Below, piece after piece: positions 25,699 through 34,589 of a stretch of DNA of 64,000 nucleotides. The translations under genes and the position numbers were made by a program. A model generated the notes under the pieces. The model had not been told where the DNA came from and did no database searches. It worked only from the letters and a program-made list of their open reading frames with translations. Numbering within the stretch: the first letter of the stretch is position 1; every line of letters starts with the position of its first letter. Source of the stretch: Ottowia thiooxydans DSM 14619. Its GTDB lineage: Bacteria > Pseudomonadota > Gammaproteobacteria > Burkholderiales > Burkholderiaceae_C. The stretch spans positions 1 through 64,000 of the forward strand of contig NZ_AUGX01000012.1 of the NCBI RefSeq assembly GCF_000422885.1, read 5' to 3'.

Positions 25699-28600
25699 AT
25701 GTCCCCACCTGGTTTCTCCAAAGTAGGTGAGGCTTCCCCGCCCACACACCGTTCTGCTTGTATGGCTATCCGGCAACTCCTCAGTTGGCCCGCGCGGTTT
25801 TTACAGGCGTTGAGCGGAGTCGGGTTGCTGAGCAGGCGCATTCTCCACACGCTCCTTCTAGCGTGCTGCGCACTGGGGACGGTGCAGGCCCAAGCGCAGG
25901 ACTGGAGCGATGCGGCGAGCATGACGACGGCTCGGTACGATCACACATCAACCCTGCTGCCCAATGGCAAGGTACTGATCGCGGGGGGGTGGCGCAGCGG
26001 CGCTCTGGCGAGTGCGCAGGTGTATGACCCGGCCAGCAATACCTGGGGCGTAGAGAGCAGCATGGTGGCGGCTCGGCACACTCACACAGCGACGCTGCTG
26101 CCCAATGGCAAGGTGCTGATCGCGGGGGGCCATAACGGCACCAACTCTCTGGCGAGTGCGCAAGTATATGACCCGGCCAGCAATACTTGGAGCGATGCGG
26201 GCACCATCACGGCTCGGTCCTCTCACACGGCTACTCTGCTACCCAATGGCAAGGTGCTGATCGCAGGGGGGCGGGGCAACAGCGCTCTGGCGAGTGCGCA
26301 GGTGTATGACCCGGCCAGCAATAGCTGGAGCGATGCGGGCACCATCACGGCTCGGTCCTCTCACACGGCCACCCTGCTGCCCAATGGCAAGGTGTTGATC
26401 GCGGGGGGGAACAACGCCGGTGCTCTGGCGAGTGCGGAGGTGTATGACCCGGCCAACGGTAGCTGGAGCAATGCGAGCCCCCTGCCGACGGCGCGATACA
26501 GTCACACAGCGACGCTGCTGCCCGATGGCAAGGTGCTGGTCGCGGGGGGCAGCGGCAGCGGCGGTGCTCCGGTGAGTGCGCAGGTGTATGACCCGGCCAA
26601 CGGTAACTGGAGCGATGCGGCCGGCATGACGACGGCTTGGTCCTTGCACACGGCCACCCTGCTGCCCAATGGCAAGGTGCTGATAACCTGGGGGGCGGGC
26701 GCGGAGGTGTATGACCCGGTCAACGGTAACAAGACCTCCGCAGCCGGCATGACGAGTCGGAGCCGGCACACGGCCACCCTGCTGTCCAATGGCAAGGTGC
26801 TGATCGCGGGAGGAGTCAGCACCCTTGCTCTGGCGAGTGTTCAGGTGTATGACCGGGGCCCAGCCAGCAATTCCTGGGGCCTAGTGAGCAGCATGGCGAC
26901 GGCTCGGTACCTTCACACAGCGACGCTGCTGCCCAATGGCAAGGTGCTGATCGCTGGGGGGTGGAACAACAATGCTCTGGCGAGTGCGCAGGTGTATGAC
27001 CCGGCCAGCAATTCCTGGGGCGCACAGATCAGCATGGTGGCGGCTCGGTACCATCACACGGCGACGCTACTGCCCAATGGCAAGGTGCTGATCGCGGGGG
27101 GGTGGAACGGCAGCGATTCTCTGGCGAGTGCGCAGGTGTATGACCCGGCCAGCAATTCCTGGGGCGCACAGATCAGCATGGTGGCGGCTCGGTACCATCA
27201 CACGGCGACGCTACTGCCCAATGGCAAGGTGCTGATCGCGGGGGGGTGGAACGGCAGCGATTCTCTGGCGAGTGCGCAGGTGTATGACCCGGCCAGCAAT
27301 TCCTGGAGCGATGCGGCCAACATGACGACGGCTCGGTACGGTCACACGGCGACGCTGCTGCCCAATGGCACGGTGCTGATCGCAGGGGGGGTCGATAGCA
27401 GCGCTTATCTGGCGAGTGCGCAGGTATACGACCCGGCCAGCAATACCTGGAGCGATGCGACCAACATGACGACGGGTCGGAACCAACACACGGCGACGCT
27501 GCTGCCCAATGGCAAGGTGCTGATCGCGGGGGGGTGGAACGGCGGCAGTTCTCTGGCGAGCGCGCAGGTGTATGACCCGGCCAGCAATTCCTGGGGCCTA
27601 GAGAGCAGTATGGTGGAGGCTCGGCACTCACACACAGCGACGTTGCTGCCCAATGGCAAGGTGCTGATCGCGGGAGGGCTCGGTAGCAGCGGTTATCTGG
27701 CGAGTGCGCAGGTGTATGACCCGGCCAGCAATTCCTGGGGCGCACAAAGCAGCATGGCGGCGGCTCGGCACTACCACACAGTGACGCTGCTGCCCGATGG
27801 CAAGGTGCTGGCCACGGGGGGGGACAACGGCGGTGCTCTGGCGAGTGCTCAGGTGTATGACCCGGCCAGCAATTCCTGGGGCGCCCAGAGCAGTATGGCG
27901 GGGGCTCGGTACCTTCACACAGCGACGCTGCTGCCCAATGGCAAGGTGCTGATCGCGGGAGGGGGGAACGGCGGTGTTCTGGCGACTGCGGAAGTTTTTT
28001 CAAATGCAGCCGATGTGGATCCAGCACGTGCGCCTGTGCTTGCCGCCCCGGTAAACACGTTGCTGCGACCGGGCGCCAGCGTCACACTTACCGGCACCCT
28101 GCTGCAAGGCGACAGTGAAGCGAGTGGTGGTGGCACATCAAACTCCGCCAGCAATCTGCCCGTGGTGCAGTTGCGCCGACTCGACAGTGGTGCCGTGAGT
28201 TGGTTAAGCCCTACAAGCTCGACGGCCACTTCCTACACCTCTACCGCTTTGCCAACGCAGCCTTTGCAAGCCCATGCGGGTTGGTATTCGCTGACCGCCT
28301 TTGTGAATGGCATAGAGTCCAACGCCGTTCTGGTGCAAGGCCCCCAGGTACCAAAAGCCCCTGGCAACGTGCTGCCCACGGCAGGTAATGCGGCGGCGCT
28401 CGTGGGTTTTACGGCCCCTGCGGAGGATGGCGGCATGACTGCGACGGAGTATCTGATCAAGGCCTATGCGGCCAGCGACACCACTACGCCGGTGGCTCAG
28501 CAGTCTTGCACCAGTCTTCAGTGTGCGGTCACTGGATTGGCCAATGGCACGGCCTATGTGTTCAGCGTGCAGGCCGTGAATGGAGTGGGCGCAGGCGCTG

Positions 28601-29376
28601 CTTCACCATTGACCGCACCGGTCACACCCTACGCCACGGCCGATGCGCCCACCGCGCTGGTGGCCGTCACGGGTGATGGGCAGGTCACCCTCAGTTGGAC
28701 GGCACCCGCCAATGTCCTCGGTCATGCCATCACCGGCTATACCGTGACGGCCTACACCACGGAGGTGCCGCCGCAGGTTGCTGGCACCTGCAGCACGTCT
28801 GCCACGCCCCCTGCTGCGCCGGTCACGACCTGCACCATCGCAGACCTGACCAATGGCACGCCGTACAGCTTCACCGTACAGGTGATCACCACCGATGGCC
28901 CCGGGGCCAGTGCCTCCACCTCAGCCCCAGTGGCGCCGGTGGCCAGCGTGAACGTGCCAGGCGATGGCAGCTTGCCCAACGGCCAGGTGGGCCAGAGCTA
29001 CAGCTCGGGCATTACACCCTCAGGGGGCGCCGCACCGTACCGTTTCACGATCACTTCAGGCCAGTTGCCTGCGGGCTTGAGTGCGGTCCTGTCACAGGAC
29101 GGCGCTTCCATCGTGATCAGCGGCACACCCACGCAGCCCGAGACGCAAACATTCACTGTGTCTATCTCTGACAGTACGGTGCCTCAGACGTTCATGCTAA
29201 AGGCGGGGCCTACGGTGCCCACACTGGAGCAGACCTTCAGCATCACGGTGGACGCAGCCGCCATCGGCACCGTCGTTCCTGTGCCTTTGTTTGATGGGCC
29301 GTGGGAGAAGCTGCTGCTGTCTCTGGCGCTGATGGGCATCGCCACTTTGGCGGTTCGTAGGCGCTGGGTGAAGTGA
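25699..29376 (+). CDS. Giant Kelch-repeat surface protein with FN3 and Ig-like domains
   Basis: A protein of about 1225 residues. A late signal (ILHTLLLACCALGTVQAQA) is followed from residue about 72 to 770 by 15 Kelch-type units of roughly 48 residues, each with HTATLLPNGKVLIAGG, LASAQVYDPASNSW and a variable stretch. A bridging region of about 110 residues follows, then two fibronectin type III domains (about 883-1082), a putative Ig (He_PIG-like) domain (about 1084-1184) and a C-terminal hydrophobic helix with basic end (PWEKLLLSLALMGIATLAV then RRRWVK). This end resembles PEP/IPTL-type sorting signals. It is probably exported and cell-surface-linked, perhaps adhesive. Start choice is uncertain: TTG 25684, ATG 25699 or ATG 25762. 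Confidence 0.85.
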   Translation: MSPPGFSKVGEASPPTHRSACMAIRQLLSWPARFLQALSGVGLLSRRILHTLLLACCALGTVQAQAQDWSDAASMTTARYDHTSTLLPNGKVLIAGGWRSGALASAQVYDPASNTWGVESSMVAARHTHTATLLPNGKVLIAGGHNGTNSLASAQVYDPASNTWSDAGTITARSSHTATLLPNGKVLIAGGRGNSALASAQVYDPASNSWSDAGTITARSSHTATLLPNGKVLIAGGNNAGALASAEVYDPANGSWSNASPLPTARYSHTATLLPDGKVLVAGGSGSGGAPVSAQVYDPANGNWSDAAGMTTAWSLHTATLLPNGKVLITWGAGAEVYDPVNGNKTSAAGMTSRSRHTATLLSNGKVLIAGGVSTLALASVQVYDRGPASNSWGLVSSMATARYLHTATLLPNGKVLIAGGWNNNALASAQVYDPASNSWGAQISMVAARYHHTATLLPNGKVLIAGGWNGSDSLASAQVYDPASNSWGAQISMVAARYHHTATLLPNGKVLIAGGWNGSDSLASAQVYDPASNSWSDAANMTTARYGHTATLLPNGTVLIAGGVDSSAYLASAQVYDPASNTWSDATNMTTGRNQHTATLLPNGKVLIAGGWNGGSSLASAQVYDPASNSWGLESSMVEARHSHTATLLPNGKVLIAGGLGSSGYLASAQVYDPASNSWGAQSSMAAARHYHTVTLLPDGKVLATGGDNGGALASAQVYDPASNSWGAQSSMAGARYLHTATLLPNGKVLIAGGGNGGVLATAEVFSNAADVDPARAPVLAAPVNTLLRPGASVTLTGTLLQGDSEASGGGTSNSASNLPVVQLRRLDSGAVSWLSPTSSTATSYTSTALPTQPLQAHAGWYSLTAFVNGIESNAVLVQGPQVPKAPGNVLPTAGNAAALVGFTAPAEDGGMTATEYLIKAYAASDTTTPVAQQSCTSLQCAVTGLANGTAYVFSVQAVNGVGAGAASPLTAPVTPYATADAPTALVAVTGDGQVTLSWTAPANVLGHAITGYTVTAYTTEVPPQVAGTCSTSATPPAAPVTTCTIADLTNGTPYSFTVQVITTDGPGASASTSAPVAPVASVNVPGDGSLPNGQVGQSYSSGITPSGGAAPYRFTITSGQLPAGLSAVLSQDGASIVISGTPTQPETQTFTVSISDSTVPQTFMLKAGPTVPTLEQTFSITVDAAAIGTVVPVPLFDGPWEKLLLSLALMGIATLAVRRRWVK
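25915..28010 (+). repeat. Tandem array of Kelch-coding repeats (about 144 bp each)
   Basis: Fifteen units of about 138-150 bases, strongly alike at DNA level, share blocks such as CTGCTGCCCAATGGCAAGGT and GAGTGCGCAGGTGTATGACC. Differences concentrate in the short segment after the G-run and around the ARY/ARH turn. The close DNA identity points to recent amplification or gene conversion within the Kelch gene. The regular spacing is coding and is not a CRISPR. Confidence 0.9.
27001..27288 (+). repeat. Exact 144-bp tandem duplication inside the Kelch array
   Basis: Positions 27001-27144 and 27145-27288 are identical base for base, and the identity continues for about 20 bases to either side. 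Both encode the unit with GAQISMVAARYHHTATLLP and GGWNGSDSLASAQVYDP. This is the youngest duplication in the array. Confidence 0.9.
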
Positions 29377-29387
29377 GGGGGCATTGG

Positions 29388-29426
29388 CCACGTCCACCCT
29401 GGTATTGAGCAAGCATGCTATCTGCT
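29388..29426 (+). pseudogene. Cupin gene fragment downstream of the Kelch gene
   Basis: Thirty-seven of 39 bases match 25162-25200 inside the cupin gene, around the HAHPGIEQACYLL coding part. Nothing else of a cupin gene is seen here. The remaining gap 29427-29700 holds a short frame with AARRAGLPSFVYDGRSGADV before a stop, which I do not recognise, and no convincing gene. Confidence 0.6.
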
Positions 29427-29700
29427 CTGAAAACGTAGCTGCCGCTCGCCGCGCCGGGCTTCCTTCTTTCGTCTACGACGGCAGAAGTGGTGCCGATGTA
29501 TTGAATAGATATTTGAACCGCTTTGGAATCAAGACAGCATAACTTGCCTTCCGCAATGTAGGCCCGGGGAAGGCTACAAAACAGGGCTTTTCAGCGACTG
29601 CAGTCGTGCCAACCAAACAGCGCCGACGGGCTCTTCGTCGGCATTGGAACCTCACACGAGCTGACGCTCGATGACTGGGTCAATGGTCAAGCGTCAGGCG

Positions 29701-30003
29701 TCAGGCAGCGAACAGTCGAGCGAGCGCGTCGATCGACTCGGGGCCATATCCGACCGAGCCGATCGGCACAGCACCGCCCACTGCCTCCAGCACTGCGGCC
29801 GTGCCCCCCGGGCCGAAGCCCCCACACAGCTCGATCAATTGCACGCCTTCTGCGACCAAGGCGCGCGCAACGTCAACGCCAGCTGCCGCCGTGGGAACGC
29901 CGACGGCAATCATCTGGAAGCGGTCTGACGCCATCACACATCGATGTTGACTTGGGTTCAGGCCAGCGCCGGTAACGATGAATCCAAAGCGCGCGAGAGG
30001 CAT
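29701..30003 (-). CDS. DUF6506-family small protein
   Basis: A 100-residue protein from ATG 30003 (MPLARFGFIVTGAG), with GGAG eight bases upstream. The segments GLNPSQHRCVM, ALVAEGVQLIELCGGFGPGG and VPIGSVGYGPESID match DUF6506, a small family of unknown activity with a conserved ELCGGFGP loop. A further 14-codon extension to 30045 is possible but lies before the ribosome binding site. The gene diverges from a LysR regulator that probably controls it. Confidence 0.75.
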   Translation of the reverse strand: MPLARFGFIVTGAGLNPSQHRCVMASDRFQMIAVGVPTAAAGVDVARALVAEGVQLIELCGGFGPGGTAAVLEAVGGAVPIGSVGYGPESIDALARLFAA

Positions 30004-30064
30004 GAGTTGCTCCAAAGGGTTGTTAGTGCTCCGGATCATCCGCACAAAGCGTATGCTAGTCTAC

Positions 30065-30088
30065 GTCCGTTATTGCCTTATATCGGAC
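30065..30088. promoter_or_regulatory. Possible LysR operator between DUF6506 and LysR genes
   Basis: GTCCG at 30065-30069 and CGGAC at 30084-30088 form a perfect five-base inverted repeat around an AT-rich 14-base centre. It lies 13 bases before the LysR start in the 97-base divergent gap, where LysR proteins usually bind. The evidence is weak because the arms are short. Confidence 0.3.
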
Positions 30089-30100
30089 TGAAAAGGTCTT

Positions 30101-30985
30101 ATGCTCGATCTACAACAGTTGCACTATTTCGTTGCCGTCGCCGAACTCGAGAGCATCGCGCGCGCCGCCGAGCGCTTGCACATTTCCCAGTCCCCGTTGA
30201 GCCGACAGATCATCGCGTTGGAAACGCGCATCGGGTTTTCCTTGTTTGAGCGAAGCGGAAAGCGCCTGAACCTCAATCTAGCCGGAAGAAGGTTCCTCGC
30301 TGAGAGCAAAGCCTTGTTGTCCGCTGCGCAACGACTGGAGGCACGCGCTGGCGATGAATCAAAGGGTCTCGCTGGAAACTTAACCATCGGCTATGTCGAG
30401 AGCGCTATGCATGCGGGTGTATTTCGGAGGGGCATGCTCGCGCTCAAGCGACGCTGTCCGGCTGCTGGGATACAGCTTCAGGCATTGAGGACGGCTGATC
30501 AGTTTGATGCCATTCGCCAGGGTGCGCTTGATGTTGGATTCGCGCATCGGGCGCACGGCATGGTCGCCAACCTCGAAAGTCGACGAATCTTTGAGGAGCC
30601 GTATCTTCTGGCGGTCCCTGTTGGTCACAGGCTTGCCTCTGAGGCATCTTCCACTGCGAAAGCCTTAGACGGCGAGGATTTCATTTTCCTGCCTCAGCAC
30701 CTCGCGCCAGCGGGCCATGCGCAAATGCTAGCCGCCTGTCAGTTAGCGGGCTTCGAGCCATCGCTTCGCCACGAGGCGGCTGATCCCTCAGTGGCGCTCG
30801 AGCTAGTCGCTTGTGGCTTGGGACTTGCCATTGCACAGGCAAGCCTCAAACGAATTGCTCCGCCCGGAGTTCGTCTAATTCCGCTTCCCAAGGGCTTTGT
30901 GCTGAAGCTCGAAGTGCACTTGATCACGAACCGCGTGCCTACCCCGCTGGCCGAGCAGCTGTCGGCGCTGCTTCCCACTGTCTGA
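30101..30985 (+). CDS. LysR-family transcriptional regulator
   Basis: A 294-residue LysR regulator. The N-terminal winged helix is plain (LQQLHYFVAVAELESIARAA, LHISQSPLSRQIIALETRIG, LFERSGKRLNLNLAGRRFL), followed by a linker and an effector-binding domain (LTIGYVESAMHAGVFRRGM, DVGFAHRAHG, ELVACGLGLAIAQASL). It is divergent from the DUF6506 gene, its likely target, across 97 bases. The effector is unknown. Confidence 0.92.
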   Translation: MLDLQQLHYFVAVAELESIARAAERLHISQSPLSRQIIALETRIGFSLFERSGKRLNLNLAGRRFLAESKALLSAAQRLEARAGDESKGLAGNLTIGYVESAMHAGVFRRGMLALKRRCPAAGIQLQALRTADQFDAIRQGALDVGFAHRAHGMVANLESRRIFEEPYLLAVPVGHRLASEASSTAKALDGEDFIFLPQHLAPAGHAQMLAACQLAGFEPSLRHEAADPSVALELVACGLGLAIAQASLKRIAPPGVRLIPLPKGFVLKLEVHLITNRVPTPLAEQLSALLPTV

Positions 30986-31099
30986 GGTTTCAACAAATTG
31001 TCAAACCACAGAACCCGTTCTGATCGGTTGTTGCTGGAACATAACCGTGAGCGAAGTGATCGGCGCCGTTTTGTGATGAGCACGCATCACCTTAGCCTG

Positions 31100-32041
31100 T
31101 CAGCTCAACAACGCACGATGCGCTGCCAGTGCACGACGGCCAAGCGGCCCGAACGTGACCTGCGTGTAGACGGTCGCCACGCTCTCTCGCAAACGTCTAT
31201 GGGCCGGATCCACCTCGTCCCTCGGATGCCACGCCTGAACAATCCTTTCAGAAGGAACATCCACGGGCAGCTTGAAAATCTCCAACCCAAGTGCTGGCGC
31301 AACGGCACGCGCCAACGGCTCGGGCACACACGCGACCATGGAAGATCGTGCAGCGGCCATCAGCGCACCATATGAGCTTGGGACCGTCAACACCGGATTG
31401 CGGGAGACGCCTGCTTGGTCCAGCAAAGTATCGATCGATCCGCGCGCTCGCCCCCGCTGGGTGATGGCGACATGCAATTGCGACGAGAACTGCTTTAACG
31501 TCACACGCGTTTTGAACAACGGATGGCCGGCTTTCGCGACACCCACAATCTTCTGCTCGTACAGCACATCAGTCTGGATTTCAGGCCCACGGTCGACCAA
31601 AGCTCCCACGTCCAAGTCAATGTGCCCATCGCGCAGCGCAGAAGCATTGCCCTCGCTCTCAGGAACAAAACGAAGTCTAGCTAGCGGAATTTTCTCGTGC
31701 ATTGCCTCGAGCAAGGTCGCACCGTAGACGATACCCATCCCTTCAGGTGCACGTATCGTAAATTCTCGGTCGATCATGGCCAATGGCACACCACTGTCTG
31801 GCCGCATCAAGTCGGTGGCTTCGGCCACGATTCGCCGCACCGATTCACGCATCGCGTTGGCTCGTGGCGTAGGGACCAGCTTGCGACCAGCACGAACGAG
31901 GATGGGATCCCCAAGGGCATCTCGAATTCTTCCCAAGGTATGGCTCATGGCCGGGGCGCTCAGGTGCATCTTTTGGGCGGCGCCGTTGACGCTACCCGTA
32001 CTCAGCAAGGCATCCAAGGCTACAAGAAGATTGAAATCCAT
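31100..32041 (-). CDS. LysR-family regulator (NahR/NodD-like)
   Basis: A 313-residue LysR regulator of the subtype starting MDFNLLVALDALLSTGSVNG with GRKLVPTPRA in the wing, which is typical of NodD/NahR/LinR-like members. The C-terminal domain includes IDLDVGALVDRGPEI and ALGLEIFKLPVDVPSERIVQ. It is separated by 290 bases from the rightward methyltransferase gene, which it may control. A small piece of its 3' region recurs at 17450-17480, where a similar gene fragment sits. Confidence 0.9.
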   Translation of the reverse strand: MDFNLLVALDALLSTGSVNGAAQKMHLSAPAMSHTLGRIRDALGDPILVRAGRKLVPTPRANAMRESVRRIVAEATDLMRPDSGVPLAMIDREFTIRAPEGMGIVYGATLLEAMHEKIPLARLRFVPESEGNASALRDGHIDLDVGALVDRGPEIQTDVLYEQKIVGVAKAGHPLFKTRVTLKQFSSQLHVAITQRGRARGSIDTLLDQAGVSRNPVLTVPSSYGALMAAARSSMVACVPEPLARAVAPALGLEIFKLPVDVPSERIVQAWHPRDEVDPAHRRLRESVATVYTQVTFGPLGRRALAAHRALLS

Positions 32042-32331
32042 ACATTCATCCTATGCAGCTATTCACTTCAAACAATGCACTGTACAGAATTTACTCTATG
32101 TTTGAAACTCGCGTTGTCTGCGATCGATGGATGGATTGCGATATTCCTTGACCAACGCAAAAAAAGCTCGGGCTTGGAACATTGCCGCACGGGCGTGAAC
32201 GTCTCTTCGTCAGACGATCCCGATGTGCGGCTGACCTTGCCCACCTGAACCCCGGTTCAGGATAGCGGTCCGCCTTCTTTCGCAGACACCTTCTCCCCGA
32301 TGGCGCAAGCGCAACTTGCGTCCATTAGCTT

Positions 32332-33285
32332 GTGTCTACCTACTTGGAGCCGCCTTTGACCCCATCGACCGCCAGCCGCACTGCACTCGCCACTTCGCTC
32401 ATGCGCGCTGTTCACTCGCGCAGCGACCCCGCGCCACTCTTAAGCGACACATGGGGCGATCGCCTGGTTCCGGAACCGGTAAAAGCCGCTCTGCGGCAGC
32501 TTGCGATCGATCGGGCAAGCCCAGCTAAATCGAGTTCAACCCCGGATGTCGGCCAAACCCTTGACCACGCCCTTCGGGCCAATGCAGCGTACGCGGATGT
32601 CATCCTGCGGTCTCGATACACAGAGGATGCGCTGAAGCAGGCGGTATCGCGTGGCATGACCCAATGCGTGCTCATTGGCGCCGGGTTCGACAGCTTCATT
32701 CTCCGGCGCCCTGCTTGGGCAGAGGGGCTGACAATCATTGAAGTAGATCACCCTACGACGCAGCAGTTGAAGCGCGAGCGTATGACCGCGTGTGGCGTTT
32801 CAGTACCCAGTTCCGTGGAATTCGTTGAGGCCGATCTCTCGTTGGAGACACTGGAAGCAGCTCTGGCAAGATCCTCATTTCGGGCGGATAGCCCTGCCTT
32901 CTTTTCTTGGTTGGGTGTCACCATGTACCTCACGCGAGAGGCCAATCTGAACACTCTTCAATCGGTCTCCAAATGCTCGTTTTCAGGCAGCGAGTTGGTC
33001 TTCACCTATGTGGATGAAGCTGTTTTCGATTCAAGCCATACGCCCGATGAAGGCTTCCACAAGCTCAAGACTGAGGTTTCCAAAGCGGGGGAGGCTTTCC
33101 TCTCTGGCTTTACCCCGCGAAGTTTGAACGAGCTTCTCCTCAAATCCGGCCTTTTGCTGCTGGAAGATTTGGACGGCAACGAAGCTGCTGCGCGTTACGA
33201 CGCTGAAGGTAAAAATGCTTTTTGCTCAGCTTCAGCAGCGCACATCGCACATGCGCGCACGATTGGCTCCCTTACAGGCACTTAG
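32332..33285 (+). CDS. SAM-dependent methyltransferase, leucine carboxyl methyltransferase-like family
   Basis: A 317-residue protein of the LCM/TIGR00027-type putative O-methyltransferases. The early segment TALATSLMRAVHSRSDPAPL, the R-S-R-Y-T-E-D segment, the SAM motif VLIGAGFDSFILRRP and IIEVDHPTTQQLKRERM are the family marks, with SWLGVTMYLTREA later. It starts at GTG 32332 with no strong ribosome binding site. The methyl acceptor is unknown; relatives in actinobacteria act in secondary metabolism. The 290-base upstream gap holds no gene and probably the promoters of this gene and the divergent LysR gene. Confidence 0.82.
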   Translation: MSTYLEPPLTPSTASRTALATSLMRAVHSRSDPAPLLSDTWGDRLVPEPVKAALRQLAIDRASPAKSSSTPDVGQTLDHALRANAAYADVILRSRYTEDALKQAVSRGMTQCVLIGAGFDSFILRRPAWAEGLTIIEVDHPTTQQLKRERMTACGVSVPSSVEFVEADLSLETLEAALARSSFRADSPAFFSWLGVTMYLTREANLNTLQSVSKCSFSGSELVFTYVDEAVFDSSHTPDEGFHKLKTEVSKAGEAFLSGFTPRSLNELLLKSGLLLLEDLDGNEAAARYDAEGKNAFCSASAAHIAHARTIGSLTGT

Positions 33286-33418
33286 TCGGCCCATGGTGCA
33301 GAGACCCGCCAAGCAACTGGATGGCTCCACCGCAGTACCGAGTTGCCCCAGCGATGCTTACGATGAGCGATCCGATCCAGTTGCGGAAACTCGTCGTGAG
33401 AGCAGGATTCACGCCACA

Positions 33419-34285
33419 ATGCCGACATTCAGTAAGTCAGCGTTGGAGTGCAAGCAAGTGACAGCGCGTCCATATCAAGCAATTGACCATGTTGTCATTC
33501 GCACCGTTGAAGCTGAGGCGCTCTACGAACTCTTTGGCGGCCAACTGGGGCTTCCGATAACTTGGCCTTTACAGAGGGCTGCTTTTGCCACTTTCGGCTG
33601 GATAGGCCTAGGCAACACTAATCTGGAAATCTGGGAGGCAGCAGATAACTCAGACCTGCCCGCAGACTGCGTGTTACCCCTGTTCCACCAAATTGCCCTC
33701 GCGCCAACCCAACTTGACGAGACGATTGCCGGCATCCAAGCTACAGGCTTGGCCTGCAAGGCTCCGCGACCCTATGCATCAAAGGATCAGAACGGAGTAG
33801 TTCACACTAACTTCACCAACTCCGTAATACTTGACCTTTCCAACGACGCCTGCTGCGTCTTCATCTGCGAGTGGGGCGACCGCGCGCCCATCGCGCCCTG
33901 GACGCCGGGTTTGACAACTCCACAGCGGCGAGCGGTCGAGCGGGAAGCACTGAACGCTTGCCGTGGGGGCCGCCTTGGCATCGTGGGTTTGAGGCGAATG
34001 GCATTAACGAGTCGAGACGTGCCGGCGGCGGTAGAAAAGTGGAGGCGACTGACAGGGTCGCAAAGGACATCCATCATGGTGGCGGACGACATTGAGCTTT
34101 CGCTGTTTCCTGGGAGTCACGACCGCATTCAGTCGCTGACCTTAGCCGTCAGAGATCTCAGCCACGCCCGGCGATTTCTTGCCGAGAACGACTTGCTTGA
34201 AGAGAGGGCAGCCCAGGATGACGTAGTGCTTGCGCGGCGGGTCACCGGCGGTTTGACATTTCGCTTAGTCGGCGATATCGACTGA
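33419..34285 (+). CDS. VOC/glyoxalase-like protein
   Basis: A 288-residue protein from ATG 33419 (MPTFSKSALE). It looks like two vicinal-oxygen-chelate domains: AIDHVVIRTVEAEALYELF with LGLPITWPLQRA and LGNTNLEIWEAAD in the first half, and LTLAVRDLSHARRFLAENDL with GGLTFRLVGDID at the end. The expected metal His/Glu residues are only partly clear. A longer frame runs back to 33215 inside the methyltransferase gene and is unlikely. The gene may be cotranscribed with the methyltransferase 133 bases upstream. The reaction is unknown. Confidence 0.65.
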   Translation: MPTFSKSALECKQVTARPYQAIDHVVIRTVEAEALYELFGGQLGLPITWPLQRAAFATFGWIGLGNTNLEIWEAADNSDLPADCVLPLFHQIALAPTQLDETIAGIQATGLACKAPRPYASKDQNGVVHTNFTNSVILDLSNDACCVFICEWGDRAPIAPWTPGLTTPQRRAVEREALNACRGGRLGIVGLRRMALTSRDVPAAVEKWRRLTGSQRTSIMVADDIELSLFPGSHDRIQSLTLAVRDLSHARRFLAENDLLEERAAQDDVVLARRVTGGLTFRLVGDID

Positions 34286-34325
34286 TCGCTTTTCGAAGCA
34301 TCTAACGGCAACTTGGGGTCGATAG

Positions 34326-34589
34326 CACCACTTCATTCATGAACGCGCGCGTGAGGTGGCACGATCGATTGCGCAGACACCGGAGTACGGGCAGTCGCGC
34401 AGGGAGCGAAGGAAGGTGGAGATGCTGTTCGCGTACCTCAAGTGCATCATGAAGCTTGATCGACTCCGGCTACGGGGGCTCAGCGGTGCAAGAGACGAGT
34501 TCCTGATGGCTGCAACGGCTCAGAACCTCAGAAGAATGGCAAAGTGGCTGATGCCAACCGAAGCAGATACGGCATTGAAGATTGCGTAA
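34326..34589 (+). mobile_element. Transposase C-terminal fragment (IS1182-like DDE family)
   Basis: From the stop at 34323-34325 the frame reads into HERAREVARSIAQTPEYG and then RRKVEMLFAYLKCIMKLD and GLSGARDEFLMAATAQNLRR, which is the conserved end of IS1182-like/IS5-like DDE transposases, including the acidic Glu of the catalytic triad. The N-terminal two thirds is absent. No terminal repeats are seen, so this is a dead remnant. Confidence 0.65.

Noticed and set aside
25915-28010. Regularly spaced repeats that could look like a CRISPR array
   Set aside because: Units are about 144 bases, in one open frame, and encode Kelch repeats; repeat and spacer sizes do not fit CRISPR.
26239-28027. 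Minus-strand frames rich in Pro, His and Arg inside the Kelch gene
   Set aside because: They are reverse readings of the repeats and merely repeat with the same period.
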